From contig JBEKKS010000014.1 in NCBI GenBank assembly GCA_050010595.1, positions 6,406 to 70,405 of the forward strand: DNA of 64,000 bases, in the 5' to 3' direction. A model generated the notes under the pieces. The model did not search any database and was not told the DNA's origin. It saw only the letters and a program-made list of their open reading frames with translations. Position 1 is the first letter of the stretch; each line of letters begins with the position of its first letter. The stretch comes from Palsa-513 sp050010595 (lineage in GTDB: Bacteria > Actinomycetota > Thermoleophilia > Solirubrobacterales > Solirubrobacteraceae). Positions 41,521 to 49,526 of the stretch are shown here, piece by piece. Position numbers and translations under genes: made by a program.

Positions 41521-42695
41521 GCGGGGACAGCGCTCACCACGCCGCCGATGCAGACGGCCGGCGGCCGCGCGTAGTCATCTTGCGCGGTCACCAGGCAAAT
41601 CCGTGGGAGCTCGGTCCCTGGAGCGCTCCACCTGTTGCTGAGCGCTACGACGTCGTGTACGCACGGTCGCACCGCGGCTGGTTCGACAGCGGCGCGATCG
41701 AGCTCGCGCCGCGCCGCGCGTGGACGCTTCGCGACTTGCTGCCTGCGGGACCGCTCGGCGATCTCGCCGTCCGTCTCCCAGGCGATCGCTACCTTGGCCT
41801 CGGGCGCGTGATTCGCGGCGCCGACATAGTGCACACGCAGGAGCTCGGCTACTGGTACAGCGCGCAGGCGGCACGCCTGAAACGTCGCTTCGGCTATCGG
41901 CTCGTCACGACCGTGTGGGAGACCATCCCGCTGCTCGACGCATACCGAAACATTCGCACTCGCCCCTACCGTGCGGTGGTGCTCCGCGAGACAGACCTCT
42001 TTCTCGCCGCTACCGAGCGCGCGCGTATTGCGCTTCTTCTCGAAGGCGCCGCGCCCGAGCGGATCTTGGTCTGTCCGCCGGGCGTCGTTGCCATACCCCG
42101 CGTGCACGACGGCGTGACGGATCGGTCCGCTGAGGCGCTGGTGCTCTCACCTGGCCGCCTGGTGTGGGAGAAAGGTCATCAGGACGTTATGCGCGCCGCG
42201 GCGCTGCTCGAACGAGGTTTTGCCGGCCCGCCGCTGAGCGTGCGAGTGGTCATCGTTGGGCGCGGTCCTGATGAAGCGCGACTGCGCTCTTACGCTCATG
42301 ATCTCGGTCTCCAGGATCGCGTCGAGTTCCGCGGCATGATCCCCTACGAGCAGATGCTCGGGCTCTACGCGCAAGCAACCTGCGTCGTGCTGGCGAGCCT
42401 GCCAACGTGGTCGTGGGAGGAGCAGTTCGGGATGGTCCTCGCCGAAGCGATGCAGGCGGGCAGGCCGATCATCGCGAGCAGCTCGGGCGCGATCCCGGAG
42501 GTGGCCGGGTCGAGCGCGCGCTACTTCAGTCCCGGCGACTGGCCCGGGCTCGCGCGGCTGATCGGAGCGCTCATCGGTGGTGAGAGCGATGGCGGCACCG
42601 AGCTTGTCGGCGATGCTGCGCGCTACACGATCGACGCCGCTGCGGCCCGCATTGCCGGCGCGTACGAGACGGTCCTCGGTCAGGCCATGGAATGA
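41517..42695 (+). CDS. Glycosyltransferase family 4
   Basis: A 392-residue GT-B enzyme. Acceptor half: RPRVVILRGHQANPWELGPW, ADIVHTQELGYWYSAQAARL and YRLVTTVWETIPLLDAYRNI. Donor half: LVLSPGRLVWEKGHQDVMRA, VVIVGRGPDEARLRSYAHDL, FGMVLAEAMQAGRPIIASSS and GAIPEVAGSSARYFSPGDWP. It belongs to a plus-strand run of four GT4 genes with ATGA overlaps. Donor unknown. Confidence 0.88.
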   Translation: MSGDSAHHAADADGRRPRVVILRGHQANPWELGPWSAPPVAERYDVVYARSHRGWFDSGAIELAPRRAWTLRDLLPAGPLGDLAVRLPGDRYLGLGRVIRGADIVHTQELGYWYSAQAARLKRRFGYRLVTTVWETIPLLDAYRNIRTRPYRAVVLRETDLFLAATERARIALLLEGAAPERILVCPPGVVAIPRVHDGVTDRSAEALVLSPGRLVWEKGHQDVMRAAALLERGFAGPPLSVRVVIVGRGPDEARLRSYAHDLGLQDRVEFRGMIPYEQMLGLYAQATCVVLASLPTWSWEEQFGMVLAEAMQAGRPIIASSSGAIPEVAGSSARYFSPGDWPGLARLIGALIGGESDGGTELVGDAARYTIDAAAARIAGAYETVLGQAME

Positions 42696-43780
42696 GGATT
42701 GCGATCGACGCGCGCGCCGCGGCGGAGGTCCGCGCCGGTCATGGCCGCTACCTGCGGGAGCTGCTCGCAGCGCTTGGCGAGCTCGACGTCGATCATGAGT
42801 TCCTGCTCTTCGCCCGCGCCCCATGGCTTGATGGCGCGCTCGACGAGCGCTTCGTGTGGCGGCTCGTGAACGCTCCGACAGTCGCTTGGCCGCTGCGCGC
42901 GGGACGCGCGATGTCCGCCGAAGCCGCAGTCGCTCTAGCCTGCACCACGTATGCGATGAGCGCGGCGTGGCGCGTCCCCGGAGTCGTTGTCGTCCATGAC
43001 CTCGCCGCATTCGACCGGTCACTGGGGACTCCGCGGGGAAGCCTCCTGGAGCGCGTGACGCTGCCCCTCGCAGTGCGCCGTGCGCAGGGGTTCATCGCCG
43101 TGTCTGAGGCGACAGCGCACCAGCTCGGCGAGCGCTATCCCCAAACGACCGCGAGGACCGTTGTGATACCCGAGGCGGCGAGTCCACGCTTCAGCCCGGC
43201 TGTCGACCATCGTGACGCTGCGATGCTCGCGCGCTACGGAATCCAGACCCCTTTCGTGCTGTGCGTCGGGACACTTGAACCACGCAAGAACCTCCCCCGG
43301 CTGATCGCCGCGTTCGCGAGGCTCGACGCCACCGATCGTCAGGACTGGAAGCTCGTGCTCGCGGGAGCAAGCGGATGGCAGACCGACGCAACCTTCGAGG
43401 CCGTCGCCCAGCACGGCGAGCTCGTGGTCACGCTCGGCTTCGTCTCGGACGACGACCTCGCGCGTCTCTACCGGCAGGCCACTGTCTTCTGCTACCCCTC
43501 CCTATACGAGGGCTTCGGCCTGCCGGTGCTCGAGGCAATGCAATCAGGAACCGCCGTGATCACGTCCGCGGTGTCGAGCATGCCCGAGGTGGGCGGGGCC
43601 GCCGCACGCTACGTCGATCCGTACGACACCGCGGACATCAGCGGCGCACTCGTCGAGCTCATGCGGGACGAGCAGCACCGGCGCCGGCTAGCCGCGGCAG
43701 GCATCGAGCAATCGCGGAACTTCAGCTGGCAGCACACAGCGCAGGCCACCCTCGACGTCCTCGAGCGCGTGGCCAGCTGA
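42692..43780 (+). CDS. Glycosyltransferase family 4
   Basis: A 362-residue GT-B enzyme: MRIAIDARAAAEVRAGHGRY at the N-terminus (the IDAR...GIGRY-type opening of many mannosyl/rhamnosyltransferases), VVVHDLAAFDRS, FIAVSEATAHQL, FVLCVGTLEPRKNLPRLIAA, WKLVLAGASGWQ, LYRQATVFCYPSLYEGFGLP and VLEAMQSGTAVITSAVSSMP followed by EVGG. It overlaps the previous gene as ATGA and is similar in design to the two GT4 genes that follow. Confidence 0.9.
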   Translation: MRIAIDARAAAEVRAGHGRYLRELLAALGELDVDHEFLLFARAPWLDGALDERFVWRLVNAPTVAWPLRAGRAMSAEAAVALACTTYAMSAAWRVPGVVVVHDLAAFDRSLGTPRGSLLERVTLPLAVRRAQGFIAVSEATAHQLGERYPQTTARTVVIPEAASPRFSPAVDHRDAAMLARYGIQTPFVLCVGTLEPRKNLPRLIAAFARLDATDRQDWKLVLAGASGWQTDATFEAVAQHGELVVTLGFVSDDDLARLYRQATVFCYPSLYEGFGLPVLEAMQSGTAVITSAVSSMPEVGGAAARYVDPYDTADISGALVELMRDEQHRRRLAAAGIEQSRNFSWQHTAQATLDVLERVAS

Positions 43781-43789
43781 GGCGCCAAG

Positions 43790-44920
43790 ATGAGTCGCCC
43801 GGCACACGTGATGCTCAACGCCCTGTACTTGGCACCAGGCATCTCCGGCGGTACCGAGACCTACCTCCGCGCTTTGGCGCCGGCCCTGGCCCACGAATTT
43901 CCAGATCTTCGTTTGACCGTGACAACGACGCGCTCCGGGGCTGCGGCGCTGGCAGCCGATGGATGGCGCGACTTCGCCGATCTGCTCTCGCTGCCTTGCG
44001 AGGACGGTCAGCGCATGCGCCGCCAGCTGGCGGAGCAGGTGCTCCTGCCGCGTGCGGCACGTCGTGAGCGCGTCGACGTCGTTCACAGCCTTGCGAGCAT
44101 CGCCCCGCTTGCTGTCGGCGCGCGAACGGTCGTGACGCTCCACGACGTGATCTTCCTCAAGGAGCGGACATTCGGCAGGGTGACGACCTGGGGGATGGGC
44201 GCGCTCGTCAAGGCTGCGGCACGTAACGCCGATGCCTTGATCGCGATCACGGCCGCCGCTCGTGACGAGATATGCGCGACGCTTGGCGTCGCGCCGGAGC
44301 GCTTCACCGTCATCCACCACGGTCACAGCCTGCCGCGACCGCTCGAGCCGGGCGCCGTCGAGGCGGTGCGCGGGCGCTACGCGCTCGGCGGCGACCGCGT
44401 CGTGTTGTGCGTCGCGGCCAAGCGTCCGCACAAGAACCAGGCGTTGCTGATCCGTGCCACGCAGCTTTTCGCCCCGGATGTAGTTGTCGTCCTTGCGGGC
44501 CACGCCGAGCCCTACGAGCGTGAGCTACGCGCGCTTGCGATAGAGCTTGGCGTGCAGGAGCGGGTCCGGTTCGTTGGCTATCTGCCCGACGAAGAGCTCG
44601 ACGCGATGTGGTCGCTCGCGTCGTGCGCTGCGTTTCCCACTCTTGCCGAGGGCTTCGACATGCCGGTGCTCGAGGCCCTGGCTCACGGCGTCCCGGTGGC
44701 TGCGTCGGACCTTCCGGTGCTGCACGAGGTCGGCGGACGGCTCGTTCACTACTTCGATCCGCGTGATCCTCACTCGTGCGCTCGTGCTGTCCAAGACGCG
44801 CTCGCCGACACGCAGACCGCACATTTCGGGCCCGAACACGCGGCCGGATTCAGCTGGAAGGCCGCCGCGCGTGCGACTCATGAGACTTACGAGCGCGCAC
44901 TTTCCGGAATCGCGCGATGA
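43790..44920 (+). CDS. Glycosyltransferase family 4
   Basis: A 376-residue GT-B enzyme. It has MLNALYLAPGISGGTETYLR, VDVVHSLASIAPLAVGARTV, VTLHDVIFLKERTFGRVTTW, ALIAITAAARDEICATLGVA, VVLCVAAKRPHKNQALLIRA, MWSLASCAAFPTLAEGFDMP and VLEALAHGVPVAASDLPVLH. It is a close relative of the next gene (44917): both share the GG-E opening, DVVHSLAS/DLVHSLAS and the AKRPHKN element, which suggests tandem duplication. Its stop overlaps the next ATG by 4 bp. Confidence 0.9.
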   Translation: MSRPAHVMLNALYLAPGISGGTETYLRALAPALAHEFPDLRLTVTTTRSGAAALAADGWRDFADLLSLPCEDGQRMRRQLAEQVLLPRAARRERVDVVHSLASIAPLAVGARTVVTLHDVIFLKERTFGRVTTWGMGALVKAAARNADALIAITAAARDEICATLGVAPERFTVIHHGHSLPRPLEPGAVEAVRGRYALGGDRVVLCVAAKRPHKNQALLIRATQLFAPDVVVVLAGHAEPYERELRALAIELGVQERVRFVGYLPDEELDAMWSLASCAAFPTLAEGFDMPVLEALAHGVPVAASDLPVLHEVGGRLVHYFDPRDPHSCARAVQDALADTQTAHFGPEHAAGFSWKAAARATHETYERALSGIAR

Positions 44921-46080
44921 CCACCGTGGCGAGGAGGCCCGATGCGGTCGACGATTCGCCGCTGCATGTCGGCCTGAACCTGATCTTCCTCGTCCCCGGC
45001 GACACTGGCGGAATGGAGGTCGCGGCGCGGGAGCTGATCCCGGCGCTCGTGGCCGCTGCGCCCCCCGGCGTTCGTTTGACCGCCTTCGTCAGCCTCGACG
45101 CCGGACCGGGGCCGTGGGATGAGCTGACCGCGAAAGTCGAGGTACCAGTCCACGCCGCAGACCGCGTCGCACGGGTTCGCGGCGAGCTGCAACTCCTACC
45201 CCGCCTCGCGCGGGCGGCAGGCGTCGATCTCGTTCACTCGCTCGCGTCGACGGGCCCGATTTCGGGGCGGTTTGTGCGCGTCGTGACCGTCCATGACCTG
45301 ATCTATCGCCGCTTTCCCGAGACCCACGCGGGGATCCGTGCGCTTGGGATGCGCGTCCTCGTTCCACTGACGGTGCGCCGCTCGGATCGCGTGCTCGCCG
45401 ACTCGGAGTCGACCCGCGACGATCTCGTCGGGCTGCTCGGTGTCGCGCGCGAGCGGATCGATGTCGTGCCGCTCGGCGTCGGGTCGCGGGTTAACGCGGC
45501 GCCGATGCCAGAGGCTGAGGTCAGGCGCCGGTTGGGGCTCGGCGACCGCCGCGTGTTGCTTTCGCTATCCGCGAAGCGTCCGCACAAGAACATCGAGGCG
45601 CTGCTTGATGCTCTCGCGAGCATGCCGGAGCGCCCGATGCTGGTCATCGCTGGTTACGCGACGGCGCACGAGCGCACGCTCCGGGCACGCGCGAGCGCGC
45701 TCGGGCTCGACGACGACGTTCGCTGGGCCGGTTGGCTCGATCCTGCGGAGCTCGAAGGCCTGTGGACGATCAGCAGCGCGTTCGTCTTCCCCTCGCTCTA
45801 CGAGGGCTTCGGCTTGCCTGTGCTCGAGGCGATGGTGCGCGGCGTTCCGGTCGCCTGCTCAAACGCCTCCTCGTTGCCCGAGGTCGCCGGCGATGCGGCT
45901 CTGCTCTTCGATCCGCGCAATTCCGCGCAGATCGCGGTCGCCCTCCAACGGCTGCTGAGTGACGCTCAGCTGGTTGCGCGCCTCCGCCGGGCCGGAACGG
46001 ATCGAGCAGCGCAGTTCACCTGGGAGCGCACAGCGCAGGCCGTTCTGGCCAGCTACCGGCGCGCGCTGTCTGGCGCGTAG
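44917..46080 (+). CDS. Glycosyltransferase family 4
   Basis: A 387-residue GT-B enzyme: VGLNLIFLVPGDTGGMEVAA, VDLVHSLASTGPISGRFVRV, VTVHDLIYRRFPETHAGIRA, VLADSESTRDDLVGLLGVAR, VLLSLSAKRPHKNIEALLDA, LWTISSAFVFPSLYEGFGLP and VLEAMVRGVPVACSNASSLP. It is a paralogue of 43790-44920. The last 28 bp overlap the 3' end of the convergent gene at 46053. Confidence 0.9.
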   Translation: MTTVARRPDAVDDSPLHVGLNLIFLVPGDTGGMEVAARELIPALVAAAPPGVRLTAFVSLDAGPGPWDELTAKVEVPVHAADRVARVRGELQLLPRLARAAGVDLVHSLASTGPISGRFVRVVTVHDLIYRRFPETHAGIRALGMRVLVPLTVRRSDRVLADSESTRDDLVGLLGVARERIDVVPLGVGSRVNAAPMPEAEVRRRLGLGDRRVLLSLSAKRPHKNIEALLDALASMPERPMLVIAGYATAHERTLRARASALGLDDDVRWAGWLDPAELEGLWTISSAFVFPSLYEGFGLPVLEAMVRGVPVACSNASSLPEVAGDAALLFDPRNSAQIAVALQRLLSDAQLVARLRRAGTDRAAQFTWERTAQAVLASYRRALSGA

Positions 46081-47213
46081 CTCGCGAGGATTGTCTCCAG
46101 CGAACCTTCCAGGGAGAGTCGCATGGCGTTGCGCGCAAACCAGTCTCGCGTGCGCTCGCGTAGGGCCGGTCCCGCCTCGTAGATGCGAATAATCGCCGCC
46201 GCCACGTCTACGGGATCGGCCGAGGACGCCTTGACGCCGTTAACGCCGTCCTCGATCAGCTCAACTGCCGCATTGTCGCTTCCGCTGACGACGATGCTTG
46301 GCGTGCCGTACGCCGCAGCTTCGATGACGATCATGCCGTAGCCCTCGCGACGGGACGGCAGGACCATTGCGAGGGCACGGCGCAGCGCCGACTCAACCTC
46401 CGCGCCGGGCACGAAGCCAGGGGCGCTCATCAGCTCCGGGCGCTCGAGCGCGGCAATCGATGCCAGCACGGCTGGGCGCTGCGGGCCCGCGCCGAAGATG
46501 ATGCCGCGCAGGCCGGGCACGCTTGACGCTGCTAGCTCGACGGCCGGAGCGATTGCGACTGCCCGTTTCTCGGGAATAAGCCGCCCGGCGAAGACGACCA
46601 GGGGGTCTGCGCCGTTGCCGGCGGCAACATCGAGCGTGCCGGTGTACGCGCCCTGAAGCAATGTCGGCGGTGGATCCATGCCTTCGGCTGCGAGTCGGCC
46701 GGCGTGCAGCCGCGAGAAGCAGAACGCGTGCTGCGCGGCCCTAACGCACCGGCGCTGAACGAGGAGCCCGACGGCGCCGCCGAACCGGCCCAGGTAGTCG
46801 CGCCAGTAGCTGTCGCTCCAGACCTCCCACCAGTCGACGATCAACCGGTATCCGAATCGCGGTTGAAGTGGTGCCGCTGCGAGCAGAGAGAAGTACGGGA
46901 ACGAACAGGTATGTACGACGTCGTAGTCGCGGCCGTGCCGGAGCAGGTGCGCGAGCACGCCGAAGCCGAACACGAGCGGAGGAAGGATGCGCCGCCGCCC
47001 CCCTCTGGCATACAGCGCCATGCGCGCGCCGACCGCCACGACGCGGACCCGCGGGTCGATGTCAGGGTGCGTGCCACGGTCCCACTGGCGCAGGGTCACG
47101 TAGGTCACGTCGTGGCCTTCCGCAACCAGGCGTTCGGCGAGCTTCCGGTACCAGCGTTCCGCGCCGCCAACCGTGTAGGGATAGAGGCAGTCGTAGATGA
47201 TGCACACGCGCAT
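46053..47213 (-). CDS. Glycosyltransferase family 4
   Basis: A 386-residue GT-B enzyme starting at the ATG at 47213 (MRVCIIYDCLYPYTVGGAER). The first domain has YDVVHTCSFPYFSLLAAAPL and LIVDWWEVWSDSYWRDYLGR. The donor domain has LVVFAGRLIPEKRAVAIAPA, GIIFGAGPQRPAVLASIAAL, REGYGMIVIEAAAYGTPSIV and VSGSDNAAVELIEDG. The open frame runs 107 codons further upstream but that is antisense to the next gene. It is the only minus-strand gene between 31.4 and 51.8 kb and diverges from the GT2 gene at 47309. Confidence 0.88.
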   Translation of the reverse strand: MRVCIIYDCLYPYTVGGAERWYRKLAERLVAEGHDVTYVTLRQWDRGTHPDIDPRVRVVAVGARMALYARGGRRRILPPLVFGFGVLAHLLRHGRDYDVVHTCSFPYFSLLAAAPLQPRFGYRLIVDWWEVWSDSYWRDYLGRFGGAVGLLVQRRCVRAAQHAFCFSRLHAGRLAAEGMDPPPTLLQGAYTGTLDVAAGNGADPLVVFAGRLIPEKRAVAIAPAVELAASSVPGLRGIIFGAGPQRPAVLASIAALERPELMSAPGFVPGAEVESALRRALAMVLPSRREGYGMIVIEAAAYGTPSIVVSGSDNAAVELIEDGVNGVKASSADPVDVAAAIIRIYEAGPALRERTRDWFARNAMRLSLEGSLETILASYAPDSARR

Positions 47214-47308
47214 TGCCGAGGAGCATCGCAAAACATCTCTAGACTGGGGCGCGAGGTCCGGTCCAACCGCTGGCCGCAGCCTGCCTGCATGATGGTTCCC
47301 CGAACGCG

Positions 47309-48493
47309 TTGAGCACGATCGAGCAGATACCCGCTTCATCGCCGCCCCGCAGAAGCGCCGCCCGGCCTGCGATATCGGTCGTGATCCCCTGCCTGAATGA
47401 GGAGGAGAACATCGATGCCTGCGTTCGCATGGCGCGCTCGGCGATGGACAACGCCGGCTTGCGCGGGGAGGTGCTCGTCGTCGATAACGGCTCGGAGGAC
47501 GCAAGCGCTGAGCTCGCGCGATCGGCCGGCGCACGCGTCATCCACGAGCCGAGGCGCGGCTACGGGAACGCCTACCTGGCCGGGTTCGCGGCTGCGCGTG
47601 GCGCCTACATCGTCATGGCCGACGCCGACCTGACGTACGACTTCGACGAGATCCCGAGGTTTGTCGCCGAGCTCGATGCGGGTGCGCAGCTCGTGATGGG
47701 CAACCGGATGAACAACATCCAGCCTGGCGCGATGCACTGGGCTCACCGCTACATCGGCAACCCCGTGCTCACAGGCGTGCTCAACTTCCTTTACAAGACC
47801 GGCGTGCACGATGCCCACTGCGGCATGCGCGCGCTCCGCCGCGACGTGCTCGCGAAGCTCGACCTGCGCACCACCGGAATGGAGTTCGCCTCCGAGATGG
47901 TGATCCGCGCAGCGAAGGCCAAGCTCGCAATCAGCGAGATCGACATCAGCTATCACCCACGTGGCGGCGAATCGAAGCTCTCGCGCTTTCGTGACGGCTG
48001 GCGGCATCTGCGCTTTCTCTTGGTCCACAGCCCCACGCACCTGTTCATCGTCCCGGGCGCTGCGCTGGCCGGGCTTGGCGTGATCGCCTCGGCAACGGTG
48101 CTCGCCCACCTCAGCGTGCTGGGCCGCAGCTGGAACCTGCACGCCCTGATCGCCGGAGAGCTGCTGACGATCATCGGCGTCCAAGTGCTCGCGCTCGGCC
48201 TGTGCGCGCACGCCTACGGCACGTACTTCCTCGGCGAGAAGGACGCTTGGTTCGACGCGATGCGGTCACGCTTCAGGCTCGAGCACGGCCTTCTGCTCGG
48301 CGGCGCGATCGCGCTTGCCGGCTTCATCACCGCGCTCGTCATCGTGATTCGCTGGATCGAGCACGGCTTCGGCTCGTTGTCGCAGGAGAACCTTGCGATT
48401 TTCGCTTCCGAGCTCTTGATCGTCGGCTTGCAGGTCTTCTTCTCGTCGTTCCTGCTCAGCATTCTCGGCCTGCGGCGTACCGACGATCGCTAG
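47309..48493 (+). CDS. Glycosyltransferase family 2, polyprenyl-phosphate sugar transferase type (probable TTG start)
   Basis: 394 residues. The catalytic GT-A domain has ISVVIPCLNEEENIDACVRM, VLVVDNGSEDASAELA, GYGNAYLAGFAAARGAYIVM and ADADLTYDFDEIPRFVAELD. QLVMGNRMNNIQPGAMHWAH and GVHDAHCGMRALRRDVLAKL follow, as in dolichol-phosphate mannose synthase-like enzymes. The C-terminal third has about four membrane segments (ALAGLGVIASATVLAHLSVL, ALIAGELLTIIGVQVLALGL, and two more). It likely loads a sugar onto polyprenyl phosphate for the GT-C enzymes nearby. The best start is TTG at 47309; no ATG or GTG gives a complete first strand. Confidence 0.86.
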   Translation: MSTIEQIPASSPPRRSAARPAISVVIPCLNEEENIDACVRMARSAMDNAGLRGEVLVVDNGSEDASAELARSAGARVIHEPRRGYGNAYLAGFAAARGAYIVMADADLTYDFDEIPRFVAELDAGAQLVMGNRMNNIQPGAMHWAHRYIGNPVLTGVLNFLYKTGVHDAHCGMRALRRDVLAKLDLRTTGMEFASEMVIRAAKAKLAISEIDISYHPRGGESKLSRFRDGWRHLRFLLVHSPTHLFIVPGAALAGLGVIASATVLAHLSVLGRSWNLHALIAGELLTIIGVQVLALGLCAHAYGTYFLGEKDAWFDAMRSRFRLEHGLLLGGAIALAGFITALVIVIRWIEHGFGSLSQENLAIFASELLIVGLQVFFSSFLLSILGLRRTDDR

Positions 48494-48509
48494 CTCTGGC
48501 CCTGCTGCG

Positions 48510-49520
48510 ATGTCTGGCCGCGACCCGTCGCAGGCGGGGGAAGTCACCGTGCCCCGCGCCCAAGCAAGCACTGCACTTGGCGCAGGCGGCCTGCTGTCCA
48601 GACGCGAGCGGCTCTCGATCGCTTTCGTCGGCCAGAGCGTGTTCTTCACGCAGTGCGCCCTGGAGCAGTCGGCCGGAGATCTCGTTCCGACGTTCCTCGA
48701 CCATCGCGCCGGAGTCGCCGCCGAGCCATTGCTGGCCCAGCTGGAGGCGCTCGATCCGGATGTCATCCTCGTGTTCCGCCCCGAGATCATTCCGGCCGGG
48801 CTTTTCGCCTCGCTGCGAGCGCTGACGATCGGTTACCTGACCGAGCCGCTTCCGCGGCGCGCGGGGGCCGAGCACGTCGATCTACGCCAGCGCCTGTGGT
48901 GGCTCGAGCAGGTCGATCCAGCCAACTTCGATCGCATCGTCTCGTTCGATCCATTGATTGTTGAAACGGCCGAGAACGTGCTGCCCGTTTGGCGTTCGCT
49001 TCCACTTCCGGTTGCCGACAGTCTGTTCATGGACGTTCGTGACCGGTCGATTCCACCGCGGGTGCTCTTCGTCGGGCGCTCAACCGAGCACCGCGAGGCG
49101 CTGCTCGCACCCGTCAAGCGCGCGTATCCGATCACGCACATCGGCCATGGCCTGTTCGGTGACGCGCTCTTGCGCTTCCTGGAGGTGGCCGACGTCCAGC
49201 TGAACCTGCACAACAATCCCTACCCGTCGTTCGAGAACCGCGTCTGCCTTGCGCTCGCTGCCGGCAATCTCGTCCTTTCCGAGCCGCTCAGCCCATCCCA
49301 CGGGCTCACGGCCGGCGGCGACTATCTTGAGGTGCGCTCGCCCGAGATGCTCCTCGCGCTGATCGAGCAGCTGACGCGCGAGCCAGGTGCGTTCCTCGAT
49401 GTGCAGCAAGCCGGACGCCGCCAGGCCGAGCGCTTCCGTGCCTCGCGCGTTTACCCGGAGCTCGTCCGCGATGCGCTCGCAGACGTTGCGCTCGATGGCG
49501 GCCGGCGCGCACGAGGCTAG
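48510..49520 (+). CDS. CgeB-like/GT-B-like protein, paralogue A
   Basis: 336 residues, not a standard GT4. It has LSIAFVGQSVFFTQCALEQS, DPDVILVFRPEIIPAGLFAS, FDRIVSFDPLIVETAENVLP, ADSLFMDVRDRSIPPRVLFV followed by GRSTEHREALL, and at the C-terminus VQLNLHNNPYPSFENRVCLA with LAAGNLVLSEPLSPSHGL. The late segment resembles the donor end of CgeB/GT-B proteins. It is a clear paralogue of 51840-52769 (SDALFADVRQMHAPPRVMSI and GRATPHRDAML in that one). The two flank the GT-C gene. Function presumed glycosyl transfer. Confidence 0.72.
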   Translation: MSGRDPSQAGEVTVPRAQASTALGAGGLLSRRERLSIAFVGQSVFFTQCALEQSAGDLVPTFLDHRAGVAAEPLLAQLEALDPDVILVFRPEIIPAGLFASLRALTIGYLTEPLPRRAGAEHVDLRQRLWWLEQVDPANFDRIVSFDPLIVETAENVLPVWRSLPLPVADSLFMDVRDRSIPPRVLFVGRSTEHREALLAPVKRAYPITHIGHGLFGDALLRFLEVADVQLNLHNNPYPSFENRVCLALAAGNLVLSEPLSPSHGLTAGGDYLEVRSPEMLLALIEQLTREPGAFLDVQQAGRRQAERFRASRVYPELVRDALADVALDGGRRARG

Positions 49521-49526
49521 GGCACC

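Noticed and set aside
47214..47534. 107-codon upstream extension of the minus-strand GT4 gene at 46053-47213
   Set aside because: The extension is Arg/Ser/Pro-rich, runs antisense into the GT2 gene and precedes a normal GT4 N-terminus (MRVCIIYDCLYPYTVGGAER).
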